Source of the DNA: Acidimicrobium ferrooxidans
GTDB taxonomy: Bacteria; Actinomycetota; Geothermincolia; Fen-727; Anoxymicrobiaceae
Assembly (NCBI GenBank): GCA_020723485.1
Contig: DYIU01000003.1
Location: 1-64,000, forward strand
Direction: 5' to 3'
Length of the DNA stretch: 64,000 nucleotides
Notes under the pieces: generated by a model
Database searches by the model: none
The model's input: only the letters and a program-made list of their open reading frames with translations
Told to the model about the DNA's origin: nothing
Shown here: piece by piece, positions 49,012 to 57,639 of the stretch
Layout: each line of letters opens with the position of its first letter
How positions within the stretch are numbered: the first letter of the stretch is position 1
Made by a program: the position numbers and the translations under genes

Positions 49012-49938
49012 ATGGCAGGCCCGGAAAAAAACGAAGAACCGGACGTTTCGGTCGTGATAATCTCAGTAGGCCGGGAGCCCCTTTATGCGCTCGTCCCGGC
49101 CGTCCTCGAGCAGGAGACCGGGTTCTCCTTCGAGGTGCTGATAGTGGCCAACGGGCCCGTGGATGAGACCCGCTTGCCCGCCGGCGGGGTAAGGGTCCAC
49201 CGCGAGGATGTAGGGCGGGGCATCCCGTATTACCGGAACGTCGGCACGGAGCTCGCCCGGGGCGGCGTCATAGTGTACATAGACGATGACGAGACGCCGC
49301 CTGACGATGGCTGGCTGGACCGGCTCGCCGAGCCGGTGGTGTCGGGCCGCGAGAAGGTGACGGTAGGCGGGGCGTACATCCCCCAGGGACAGGGCTTCCT
49401 GGCCGACCTGATAAGCCTGCTCGGCTATCCGGGCGGGGGTTCGCTGGGCTGGAGGAACGTCTGGGAGGTGGACCCGCGCGGCTACACGGACAAGCTGTGC
49501 ACCTGCAACTGCGCGGTCGAGAAGGCCGCCCTGGACGCGGTAGGAGGGTTCCACGAGGGCCTGGCCCTGGGAGCATCCGACCTTTACCTCGGAGAGGTCC
49601 TGATGGAGAACGGAGTCAGGATACTCTTCCTGGACGACACCGCCGTCCTGCACGAGGCGCGCGGCGACCTGCGCGGTTTCATCCGCTGGCAGGTCGACCG
49701 CGGGAGGTCTATCTACGACCTCAGGCGCGTGAGGCCTCTGGGGGAGTTCAGCCGGGGACACGTGAGCGGGCGTTTCAAGCGCACGTGGGTGATACTCGCC
49801 AGGACCTTCCCCACCAGGCAGTTCGCGCCTATGGTGGGGATACTGCTGGTGGAGTTCACCTGCCATGCGCTGGGATACGGGCTTCAGGCGCTGGAGGACA
49901 GGAGGGACGGCGGGGCCGGGGCCCGTCAGGCCGACTGA
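49012..49938 (+). CDS. Glycosyltransferase family 2 protein
   Basis: This GT-A fold glycosyltransferase of about 308 residues has PDVSVVIISVGREPLYALVP at the start, the metal-binding YIDDDETPPDDGWLDRL, an acceptor-side NCAVEKAALDAVGGFHEGL, and a C-terminal hydrophobic region that may sit at the membrane. I chose ATG 49012 because the fold starts shortly after; an ATG at 48958 lies in an AT-rich stretch with a TATATC box and would add 18 residues. It begins the glycan run after the asparagine synthetase-like gene. Sugar donor unknown. Confidence 0.78.
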   Translation: MAGPEKNEEPDVSVVIISVGREPLYALVPAVLEQETGFSFEVLIVANGPVDETRLPAGGVRVHREDVGRGIPYYRNVGTELARGGVIVYIDDDETPPDDGWLDRLAEPVVSGREKVTVGGAYIPQGQGFLADLISLLGYPGGGSLGWRNVWEVDPRGYTDKLCTCNCAVEKAALDAVGGFHEGLALGASDLYLGEVLMENGVRILFLDDTAVLHEARGDLRGFIRWQVDRGRSIYDLRRVRPLGEFSRGHVSGRFKRTWVILARTFPTRQFAPMVGILLVEFTCHALGYGLQALEDRRDGGAGARQAD

Positions 49939-49966
49939 CGGGAAGGAATACTCAAGGGAGAATGAC

Positions 49967-50833
49967 TTGAATATCGGGAAGGTCAGCATAGTGGTGCCGG
50001 TTTACAACGAGGAGGAGGCCATCGCCGGTGACCTTAGCACCATAACCGAGGCGATGGACTCCTCCGGCCGCGACTACGAGGTAATCGTGGTCGACGACGC
50101 CTCGACAGACGGGACCGCCTCGGTGGGCGCCGGATTCCCGGGAGTCCAGCTGATAACTCACAGGCATAACCGCGGCGGTGGCTTCTCGCGCAACACCGGC
50201 ATCAGGGCCGCGGACGGCGACGTCGTAGTCGTCACTGACGGTGACGGCACCTACCCCAACCAGGACATACCGAAGATGCTCGACATGATGGAGGCCGAAG
50301 AGCTGGACATGATCGTGGGTGCGAGGAAGAGGGAGTCGGGAACCCTCAAGTTCATAAGGGGCCCAGTCAAGTGGTTCATAAGGAAGCTCGCCGAGGTCAT
50401 GTCCGGCTTCAAGATACCGGACCTGAACTCGGGCCTCAGGGCTATCAGGAAGGATGTCTTCATGAGGTACATCGAGATACTGCCCTGGGGGCATTCCTGG
50501 GTATCCACCATCACCCTGGCGATGCTTGCCGACGGCTTCCAGGTGGATTTCATGCCGATCGATTACTACCAGCGCAAGGGGAAGTCCACGTTCCACCCCA
50601 TCAAGGACACCTCGAGCTACCTGACGCTGGTGATACGCACGGTGACGTGGTTCAACCCCCTGAAGGTCTTCATGCCGGTCGCGCTCGTCCTCGGCGGGCT
50701 CGGAACGTTCTGGCTCGTATACGACATAATCCGCTGGGACGTGAGGACCGCCACGGTGCTGCTCATACTGGCGGCGATCCAGGTGGCCGCCATCGGCCTC
50801 CTGGCAGACCTCATCTCAAAGAGGGGAAGGTAG
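49967..50833 (+). CDS. Glycosyltransferase family 2, dolichyl-phosphate mannose synthase-like
   Basis: This 288-residue protein has VSIVVPVYNEEEAIAGDL at the start, VVTDGDGTYPNQDIPKML (donor and metal site), GARKRESGTLKF and the conserved DLNSGLRAIRKDVFMRY, followed by two C-terminal membrane helices (LKVFMPVALVLGGLGTFWLV, TVLLILAAIQVAAIGLLADL). This is the polyprenyl-phosphate sugar synthase layout, which places a sugar on the lipid carrier. The start is TTG 49967, seven bases after GGGAG, 28 bases after the previous gene. Confidence 0.82.
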   Translation: MNIGKVSIVVPVYNEEEAIAGDLSTITEAMDSSGRDYEVIVVDDASTDGTASVGAGFPGVQLITHRHNRGGGFSRNTGIRAADGDVVVVTDGDGTYPNQDIPKMLDMMEAEELDMIVGARKRESGTLKFIRGPVKWFIRKLAEVMSGFKIPDLNSGLRAIRKDVFMRYIEILPWGHSWVSTITLAMLADGFQVDFMPIDYYQRKGKSTFHPIKDTSSYLTLVIRTVTWFNPLKVFMPVALVLGGLGTFWLVYDIIRWDVRTATVLLILAAIQVAAIGLLADLISKRGR

Positions 50834-50852
50834 CCGCGGCGGCGGAGCGAGG

Positions 50853-51818
50853 ATGCATTCAGGCGACATGGACCCCGACTTCTCCATAATAATCCCCGCA
50901 CATGACTCCGGGGGCACGCTCTGCTGGTGCCTCGAGGGAGTCGCGGGGCAGGAGTACGCCGGTGAATACGAGGTGCTCGTGGTGGAAAGCGGTGAAGGCG
51001 GCTACCTCGCGGAAGCCGCGGCGAGGTTCCCGCGCGTGCGTTTCATCCACGCGCCGTTCCGCCTCTTCAGCGGGCAGGCCAGGAACGTGGGGGCTCGGCA
51101 CGCGAGGGGGGGCACCCTTGCATTCCTTGACGCCGACTGCCGGCCGGTCCAGGGGTGGCTCACTGCACTGGCGGCCGGGCACGCCGCGGGATTCGCGGCG
51201 GTGTCGGGCGCCATAGGCAACGCGAACCCGGAGAGCCGGGTCGGGACGGCGGAGTACCTTGTTTCGCACAGCAGCTACTCGCCGGGAATCCCGGCGCACG
51301 AGCTCGAGGGCACCACCGCGGCATCGGGAAACATGTCGATCAGCCGTCGCCTGTTCGAGGAGTGCGGCGGCTTCCCCGGAACCGCCCGCGCCGTCGACTT
51401 CACGCTGTCGAGCCTGCTTCACGGCCGCGGCGTAAGGATTCTCTTCAGCCCGGACGCGGCCGTACTGCACCTGAACCCGTCGAGGACCCGGGATTACTTC
51501 CTGGGGCAGTACGAGCGGGGTTACTGGAACGGCAGGACCCGCATCGGGCTCGGCAGGGAGGGGTCGGTCGCCGGACGCGTGCCGCCGCTGTCGTTCGCGC
51601 TGTTCTTCCTTCGCGCCTACAGGATGATTGACCGGTGCTTCCGCTATAGAATACTCACATTGTCGGAGCTGGGGCGGGCGCTCCCTCTATGCCTGCTCGG
51701 AATCGCGGCCTGGACATGGGGATTTTTCCGGGCATCGCTCGGTACCGGAGAGACGATGGAATGCGAACCTCTCCCACCGGGATGGGAAGGGTTCGAGATC
51801 GTAGGGCCGGGGGATTGA
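50853..51818 (+). CDS. Glycosyltransferase family 2 protein
   Basis: This 321-residue glycosyltransferase has DFSIIIPAHDSGGTLCWCL, the metal site TLAFLDADCRPVQGW, SGNMSISRRLFEECGGF and a C-terminal hydrophobic helix (ALPLCLLGIAAWTWGFF). The ATG is 7 bases after GGAGCGAGG. It lies 19 bases after the polyprenyl-phosphate sugar synthase-like gene, so the three glycosyltransferases from 49.0 kb share a transcript. Donor and acceptor cannot be told. Confidence 0.8.
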   Translation: MHSGDMDPDFSIIIPAHDSGGTLCWCLEGVAGQEYAGEYEVLVVESGEGGYLAEAAARFPRVRFIHAPFRLFSGQARNVGARHARGGTLAFLDADCRPVQGWLTALAAGHAAGFAAVSGAIGNANPESRVGTAEYLVSHSSYSPGIPAHELEGTTAASGNMSISRRLFEECGGFPGTARAVDFTLSSLLHGRGVRILFSPDAAVLHLNPSRTRDYFLGQYERGYWNGRTRIGLGREGSVAGRVPPLSFALFFLRAYRMIDRCFRYRILTLSELGRALPLCLLGIAAWTWGFFRASLGTGETMECEPLPPGWEGFEIVGPGD

Positions 51819-51854
51819 GAGCGGTACAAGGCCTGTCGGGAAGAGAGGATCGAG

Positions 51855-52877
51855 ATGGCACGGACTGGCGATGACGTGAGGATCGGGATAATCGGCCTGG
51901 GTTACTGGGGCCCGAACCTGGTGCGGAACTTCGCCTCGATCGAAGGGGCACAACTCGTCAGCGTCTGCGATGCGGACCCTACCAGGATCTCGAAGGTACT
52001 GAAAGAACACCCCGGCATCAGCGGGACGCCGGACGCCGGAGAGCTTATCTCTGACGACTCGCTCGACGCGCTGGTGATCGTCTCTTCGGCCGCGACGCAC
52101 TACGAGCTCGCGGGCCGCGCGATGTCGGCCGGCAAGCACGTGTTCGTCGAAAAACCGCTCGCCCTCACGGCAGCCGAGGGTGAGGACCTGGTGCGCGTCT
52201 CCAGGGAGAAGGAGCGGGTGCTGATGGTGGGCCACCTGCTCCTCTATCATCCTGTGGTCCAGTGGATAAAGGAGTACGCCGACTCCGGCGAGCTCGGCGA
52301 CATCATGTACATGTACAGCCAGAGGCTCAACCTGGGCAGGGTCCGGCACGACGAGAACTGCCTGTGGAGCATCGGACCCCATGACGTCTCGGTGATGCTC
52401 TACCTGGTGGGAGCCGGCCCGACAGAGGTCTCCGTCCACGGGATGGATTACGTCCAGGAAGGGATCGAAGACGTCATCTTCTGCAACCTCAAGTTCCCGG
52501 ACGACGTCATCGGGAACCTGCACATAAGCTGGCTCGACCCACACAAGGAACGCCGGATGACGATCGTTGGAAAGAAGAAGATGCTGGTGTTCGACGACAT
52601 GGCCCCCTCCGAGAAGCTGCGTATCTACGACAAGGGGGTGGACGTGCCCGACGAGTACCTCTCCTTCGCCGAATCCCTCACCCTGCGGTCGGGCGACGTG
52701 GTCTCTCCCGCCATTGCCATGAGTGAGCCCTTGAGGCTGGAGTGCCTCCACTTCATAGAGTGCGTCCGCTCAGGTACCGAGCCCCTGAGCGGCGGCGGGG
52801 AGGGGTTGGCGGTTCTCCGCGTGCTCGAGGCGGGGCAGAAGTCGCTCGAGGCGGGCGGAGCCCCGATTACCATCTGA
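51855..52877 (+). CDS. Gfo/Idh/MocA oxidoreductase, WbpB-like
   Basis: This 340-residue NAD-dependent sugar dehydrogenase has the Rossmann motif IGIIGLGYWGPNLVRNF and the catalytic lysine motif FVEKPLALT. A central alpha/beta sheet with CLWSIGPHDVSVMLYLVG follows. In known pathways WbpB-type enzymes oxidise C3 of UDP-N-acetylglucosaminuronic acid so that an aminotransferase can add nitrogen. The next two genes are the acetyltransferase and the aminotransferase that would follow, which supports that role. Start ATG after GGATCGAG. It lies 36 bases after the glycosyltransferase. Confidence 0.84.
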   Translation: MARTGDDVRIGIIGLGYWGPNLVRNFASIEGAQLVSVCDADPTRISKVLKEHPGISGTPDAGELISDDSLDALVIVSSAATHYELAGRAMSAGKHVFVEKPLALTAAEGEDLVRVSREKERVLMVGHLLLYHPVVQWIKEYADSGELGDIMYMYSQRLNLGRVRHDENCLWSIGPHDVSVMLYLVGAGPTEVSVHGMDYVQEGIEDVIFCNLKFPDDVIGNLHISWLDPHKERRMTIVGKKKMLVFDDMAPSEKLRIYDKGVDVPDEYLSFAESLTLRSGDVVSPAIAMSEPLRLECLHFIECVRSGTEPLSGGGEGLAVLRVLEAGQKSLEAGGAPITI

Positions 52878-52889
52878 ACTGGAGGACCG

Positions 52890-53603
52890 ATGTGCCGTTT
52901 CATTGCTGATTCCGCCGTGGTGCCGGAGAGCTGCAAGCTGGGCGCCAACGTGGTTATCGAGGAAGGTGTGAAGATCGGCGAGGATACCACCGTGGAGCAC
53001 GGCGCTGTCATCTACAGCGGGTCCGTCATCGGGAGCCGCGTCACGATTGCCGCGAACGCGGTTGTGGGCAAGAAGCCCGCAAGCGGCGCCGCGAGCCGGC
53101 GCAAGGTCTCCGAGGTAGGACCCGTCGAGATCGGTTCCGGGTCCTCCGTCGGTGCCTGCGCGGTACTCTACGCCGGGAGCACCTTCGCCGAGGACGTCAT
53201 GGTGGCGGACCTCGCCACTGTCAGGGAAGGGTGCACCGTGGGAAGCGGGTCCATCGTCGGGAGGTGCGTGTCGGTGGAGTGCAACACCGTGATCGGGCGC
53301 CGCGTGCGCATCCAGACGGCCGCCTACATCACCGGGGACATGGTGATCGAGGACGAGGTCTTCGTGGGCCCCGGAGCGTGTTTCACGAACGACCGCAGGA
53401 TATTCGGAAGCGAGAAGCAGTACCGAGGCCCTGTGCTGAAGAAGGGCTGCGCCGTTGGCAGCAACGCGACCGTCATCGCCGGTGTGACGGTCGGCGAGGG
53501 CGCGCTGGTGGGAGCCGGGGCGGTGGTCACCGCTGACGTCACGCCGGCCGAGGTGTTCGTGGGGGTCCCGGCCCGGCCGCTCAGGAAGGTGGAGGAGAAA
53601 TGA
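52890..53603 (+). CDS. Left-handed beta-helix acetyltransferase, WbpD-like
   Basis: This 237-residue acyltransferase is made of hexapeptide repeats ([LIV]-G-x4) from about residue 15 to 215: GANVVIEEGVKIGEDTTVEH, VGSGSIVGRCVSVECNTVIG and GAVVTADVTPAEVFVGVPAR. It ends with the typical VGVPARPL signal. As WbpD it would N-acetylate the 3-amino group of the sugar. It starts 13 bases after the dehydrogenase and overlaps the aminotransferase gene by ATGA, so the three enzymes are made together. A loop between coils (KPASGAASRRKVSEVG) resembles acceptor-binding inserts of this family. Confidence 0.83.
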   Translation: MCRFIADSAVVPESCKLGANVVIEEGVKIGEDTTVEHGAVIYSGSVIGSRVTIAANAVVGKKPASGAASRRKVSEVGPVEIGSGSSVGACAVLYAGSTFAEDVMVADLATVREGCTVGSGSIVGRCVSVECNTVIGRRVRIQTAAYITGDMVIEDEVFVGPGACFTNDRRIFGSEKQYRGPVLKKGCAVGSNATVIAGVTVGEGALVGAGAVVTADVTPAEVFVGVPARPLRKVEEK

Positions 53604-54718
53604 GCCCGGAAGGCGATGCGCCGATACCCCTGGTGGACCTGACCCGCCAGCACGAAGAGCTGCGCCGGGAGATCGAGAGGGAGGTATGCGCCACGCTGGC
53701 CGGAGGGCGCTACATCCTGGGCCCCCGGGAACAGCGGTTCGAGCGCGAGTTCGCGGAGTACGTGGGCGTCGAGCACGCGGTGGGCGTGGCCTCCGGGACC
53801 GACGCCCTCTACCTGGTCCTGAAGGCGATGGGAATCGGCCCGGGCGACGAGGTGGTCACCACGCCGTTTACGTTCATCGCGACCGCCGAGGCGATCGCCA
53901 ACTGCGGGGCGGCTCCGGTGTTCGTCGATATCGACCCGGCAACATTCAACATGGACGTGTCCCTGGTCCCAGGCGCGCTCACGCCCCGTACCAGGGCGCT
54001 TCTGCCAGTGCACCTTTTCGGACAGCCGGCGGACATGAGGCCTCTGATGGAGCTGGCGGAGGAGCGGGACATACCGGTGCTCGAGGACTGCGCCCAGGCC
54101 ACGGGGGCGACCTACGACGGACGCAGGGTGGGCTCGCTGGGAACGGCCGGCGCGTTCAGCTTCTTTCCCACCAAGAACCTCTCCTGCGCCGGGGACGGCG
54201 GGATGGTCACCACAAGCGACGCCGGCCTCGCGGCCGAGGTCCGAATGCTGCGCGCCCACGGCTCCCGCACCAGGTACGTCCACGAGGCCCTGGGCGTGAA
54301 CAGCAGGCTGGACGAGCTGCAGGCGGCGCTCCTCGCGGTGAAGCTGCCGCACCTCGACCGCTGGAACGCCGAGCGCGCGAGGATTGCCGGGCTGTACGGC
54401 AGCCGCCTTGCCGGGGTGACAGTCCCCGCGCGGGCTCCCGGGAGGACGCACGTCTATAACCAGTACACCATCCGGACGCCCGGACGCGATGCGGTTGCCG
54501 GGGAGCTGTCCCGGCACGGGATCGGCCACGCCGTCTATTACGAGACCCCGCTACACCTGCAGCCCTGCTTCTCGGGCCTCGGCATCGGGGAGGGAACCCT
54601 GCCCGCGTGCGAGAAGGCTTCACGGGAAGTGCTCTCGCTCCCGATGTTCCACGGGATGACGGACGATGAAGCAGGCAGGGTCTGCGCGGTGGTGAACGAG
54701 GCTTCGGCCCGCGGCTGA
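53600..54718 (+). CDS. DegT/DnrJ/EryC1/StrS aminotransferase, WbpE-like
   Basis: This 372-residue PLP-dependent sugar aminotransferase has the N-terminal QHEELRREIEREVC and GVASGTDALYLVLKAMGIGP. The PLP motifs are LEDCAQATGATYDGRRVG and the lysine of SFFPTKNLSCAGDGGMV (Schiff base), followed by HVYNQYTIRTPGRD. It would transfer an amino group from glutamate to a 3-keto sugar. It sits in a fixed WbpB-D-E order with an ATGA overlap. The donor sugar is inferred from the neighbours. Confidence 0.87.
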   Translation: MSPEGDAPIPLVDLTRQHEELRREIEREVCATLAGGRYILGPREQRFEREFAEYVGVEHAVGVASGTDALYLVLKAMGIGPGDEVVTTPFTFIATAEAIANCGAAPVFVDIDPATFNMDVSLVPGALTPRTRALLPVHLFGQPADMRPLMELAEERDIPVLEDCAQATGATYDGRRVGSLGTAGAFSFFPTKNLSCAGDGGMVTTSDAGLAAEVRMLRAHGSRTRYVHEALGVNSRLDELQAALLAVKLPHLDRWNAERARIAGLYGSRLAGVTVPARAPGRTHVYNQYTIRTPGRDAVAGELSRHGIGHAVYYETPLHLQPCFSGLGIGEGTLPACEKASREVLSLPMFHGMTDDEAGRVCAVVNEASARG

Positions 54719-54734
54719 CGGACGGGGGATCCGC

Positions 54735-56264
54735 TTGAAGGAACGGCTGATCGAGATAGGCAGGGACTCGGCGTGGTACCTGGCATCCAACATCGCGGTC
54801 GCCGTCATAGGGTTCATAGCGATACCGATCCTCACCCGCATCTTCCCGCCCAGTCAGTACGGCATCTTCTCGCTGGTGAACACGGCGATAGCGCTCGGTG
54901 CCCCGGTGCTGTACGCATGGATGTCCCTGAGCATCATCAGGTTCTACCCGGAGCACGAGGACCGGGAAGAGCTCGATGTCTTCTACTCCACGATAATGAA
55001 CCTGATGCCGCTGTACCTGGTGTTCTTCCTGGGCATTCTCCTCCCGGTCGCCGCGTTCGTCCTGCCCCTCGGGCGGTACCGCCTCCTCGTGTGCCTCGGG
55101 ATAGTGGTCCTGGCCCTCTGGGTAATATTCAACATCGGTCTTGCCCTGATGCGAGCCCGTCAGCAGGCATGGGAGTTCGCTGCGCTCACCGTCTTCGTCG
55201 CCTTCTGCCGCTACATCGCGGGGGCCGGCATCGCGGTATGGGCGAGCCAGGGCGTCAAGGGGCCGTTCTGGGGCTGGCTGGGGGCCCTGGTGATAGCCAT
55301 CCCCCTCGAGCTCATCGCCCTGAGGGCACGTAAGTATTACCGGATAAGGAAAGGCTCCTGGGCGCTGCAGCGCGTCTTCTTCAGCTTCGGGTTCGCCCTG
55401 GTGTTCGTGACGTTCCTCTCAGAGGTCCTGTCGGCCGCGGACAGGTACATGGTCCAGGCGTTCAAGGGCTCGTACCAGGTGGGGCTCTACTCGATGGTAT
55501 ACACGCTCGTCACAAACAGCCTCGGCGTCATCTCGAGCTTCATAGCCGTCGCATCGGCCCCCGTCATCACGAAGGTGTACGAGCGCGAGGGGGAGGAGCG
55601 CACGGTGGCCCTCATAGGGAAGATCACCCGGTACACGCTGATGCTCCTGGTGCCCGCCGTTATCGGCATAGTGGTGCTCCGCGACCCGATAACCAGGGTG
55701 GTCACCTCGACCAGGTACGTCCCCGCGGAGCCTGCGTACCTGCCCATCGCGGCCGGGATAGCGTTCTTCTACGTCTCGTGGATTCCGGCGAACGCGTTCC
55801 TTCTGAAGAAGAAGACCAGGCAACCGGTGATACCCATCACCATAGCCGCCGTCGCAAACATCGTGCTCAACCTGTTGCTCATACCACCCTACGGTTTCAC
55901 CGGTGCGGCATGGGCCACGTTCATCTCCTACCTGCTCTACATGGCCATACTCATAGCGATGGCTCTCAGGCTGATGCCGTGGCGGTTCCCCTGGTGGAGC
56001 ACCCTCAGGATCTTCGCCGCCACCGCGGTGATGGCCGCGGTGCTATACGGGCTCCTCGAGGCGGGGCTGCATGGCCTCGGAGGACTCACCGCCATGCTTG
56101 CCGCCGGCACCATCACCTATTTCCTGGTGCTTCTGCTGACCGGTGAGTACTCCCGCAGCGAAATGGCGTACGTCCTCGATGTGGCCCAGCGGGCCCCCGT
56201 GATAGGGGGAGCCGTCGAGCGGCTAAGGGCCGGGCGGAAGGGCGGGGGCGCCGATGGAAGGTGA
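54735..56264 (+). CDS. Polysaccharide flippase, Wzx-like (MOP superfamily)
   Basis: This 509-residue polytopic membrane protein of the multidrug/oligosaccharidyl-lipid/polysaccharide group has about 14 hydrophobic helices. NIAVAVIGFIAIPILTRIFP and FSLVNTAIALGAPVLYAWMS lie in the first third. It would flip lipid-linked repeat units across the membrane. The start is TTG 54735 after GGGGG, 16 bases downstream of the aminotransferase, and its end overlaps the next glycosyltransferase. Its presence means the cluster makes units assembled inside and exported, as in Wzx/Wzy systems. No Wzy polymerase is recognisable in the window. Confidence 0.87.
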   Translation: MKERLIEIGRDSAWYLASNIAVAVIGFIAIPILTRIFPPSQYGIFSLVNTAIALGAPVLYAWMSLSIIRFYPEHEDREELDVFYSTIMNLMPLYLVFFLGILLPVAAFVLPLGRYRLLVCLGIVVLALWVIFNIGLALMRARQQAWEFAALTVFVAFCRYIAGAGIAVWASQGVKGPFWGWLGALVIAIPLELIALRARKYYRIRKGSWALQRVFFSFGFALVFVTFLSEVLSAADRYMVQAFKGSYQVGLYSMVYTLVTNSLGVISSFIAVASAPVITKVYEREGEERTVALIGKITRYTLMLLVPAVIGIVVLRDPITRVVTSTRYVPAEPAYLPIAAGIAFFYVSWIPANAFLLKKKTRQPVIPITIAAVANIVLNLLLIPPYGFTGAAWATFISYLLYMAILIAMALRLMPWRFPWWSTLRIFAATAVMAAVLYGLLEAGLHGLGGLTAMLAAGTITYFLVLLLTGEYSRSEMAYVLDVAQRAPVIGGAVERLRAGRKGGGADGR

Positions 56265-57612
56265 GCGCGTGAGGCCCAGGCGGGTCCTCATGGTGAGTTA
56301 CAACTACCCTCCCACCGGCGCGAGCGGGAGCATACGCACCACCAAGCTAGCGAAGTACCTCCCGTCCTGCGGCTGGCTCCCCACGGTGCTCACGGTCGGC
56401 CGCGAGAAGACCAGGTGGAGCGGGAGCGACGAGTCGGATGGGGTGCTCCCGGGAGTCACCGTGGTAAGGGCGCCGTTCCCGGACGTCCTGACCGCCGCGA
56501 AGGAGTTCCTGGTGTCCAGGGGCTTGCTGAAAGCGGGGGGGCCGGGTTCCGAAACGGTCCCGAGGCGGTCCGGAGACCCCGGGCGCGGGCCGACGGGCCC
56601 GCTCGTCCGCCTGTTCCGCTGGCTCAAGCGCTGGGCGACTTTCCCGGACAGGTACAACCTCTGGCTTCCGTTCGCGCTGGCGCGCGGTCTCAAAGAGCTC
56701 TCCACCGGGGAGTACGACGCCATATACAGCTCGTCTCCGCCGGTGGCGGACAACATCCTCGCGTTCGCCCTCCAGCGCCTGAGCGGCCTTCCCTGGCTCG
56801 CGGACTTCCGGGACCCCTGGACACAGAACCGTTACCTGGAGTTCACCGCGTTCGAGCTCAGGCTCACACGGGCTCTCGAGAAGAAGGTCCTCTCGACGGC
56901 CAGCGCCATTGTCACCGTCTCAAACCCGTTGGCCGACATGCTGTCGGACCTCCACGGCCGCGGGAAAGGGGGCGTGCGCGCTCTTTCGAACGCCTTCGAT
57001 CCCGAGGAGTTCGGCGGGTTGGTGGAGCCACTGAAAGACAGGTTCGTGGTAACCTACGCTGGAATGCTCTACGGGGGCAAGCGGAGCCCGGCGGGCTTCC
57101 TGGAAGCTGTGGAAGGGCTCATCGACAGGGGGTCGATCAGCCCGGGCGAGATACTGGTCAGGTTCTTCGGCCCGTTCGACCGGGTTCTCGACGAGGTCGT
57201 GGGGTCGCTCCGTCACCGGGGGATACTCGAGGTCAACGAGACCGTCGGCCGGCGCGAGATAATCGAGCGGGAGCGGGAATCCACCGTGCTGCTCATCCTG
57301 TCATGGGACGACCCTTACAGCGCTCTCAGCTACGGGGGAAAGGTCTTCGAATACCTGGGAGCCGGGCGCCCGATCCTGGCCTGGAACCCGAACGGCGGGC
57401 TGCTGGCCGAGCTGCTGGAAAAGACCGGGGCGGGTGAATCCGTCGCGTCCCGGGAACAGGCCATGGAAGTGCTGGAGCGGTGGATAACGGAATGGCGCGA
57501 CACCGGGGAGGTCGCGCACCGTCCGGACGAGTCGGAGGTGTCCGGTTACGGGTGGGACCTCCGTGCGAGAGATTTCGCCGCGATACTCGATGACATCACA
57601 ACCGCGGGATGA
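56254..57612 (+). CDS. Glycosyltransferase family 4-like protein
   Basis: This 452-residue GT-B glycosyltransferase has RRVLMVSYNYPPTGASGSIR at the N terminus, a linker with basic residues near 100-115, and the C-terminal donor domain with VTYAGMLYGGKRSPAGFLEA, LSWDDPYSALSYGGKVFEYL and LGAGRPILAWNPNGGLLAEL. It starts in the last codons of the flippase. The insert GGPGSETVPRRSGDPGRGPT near 100 is low-complexity and disordered. Sugar donor unknown. Confidence 0.82.
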   Translation: MEGERVRPRRVLMVSYNYPPTGASGSIRTTKLAKYLPSCGWLPTVLTVGREKTRWSGSDESDGVLPGVTVVRAPFPDVLTAAKEFLVSRGLLKAGGPGSETVPRRSGDPGRGPTGPLVRLFRWLKRWATFPDRYNLWLPFALARGLKELSTGEYDAIYSSSPPVADNILAFALQRLSGLPWLADFRDPWTQNRYLEFTAFELRLTRALEKKVLSTASAIVTVSNPLADMLSDLHGRGKGGVRALSNAFDPEEFGGLVEPLKDRFVVTYAGMLYGGKRSPAGFLEAVEGLIDRGSISPGEILVRFFGPFDRVLDEVVGSLRHRGILEVNETVGRREIIERERESTVLLILSWDDPYSALSYGGKVFEYLGAGRPILAWNPNGGLLAELLEKTGAGESVASREQAMEVLERWITEWRDTGEVAHRPDESEVSGYGWDLRARDFAAILDDITTAG

Positions 57613-57639
57613 CGGCCGCATTGAGCGGAGGATGATACC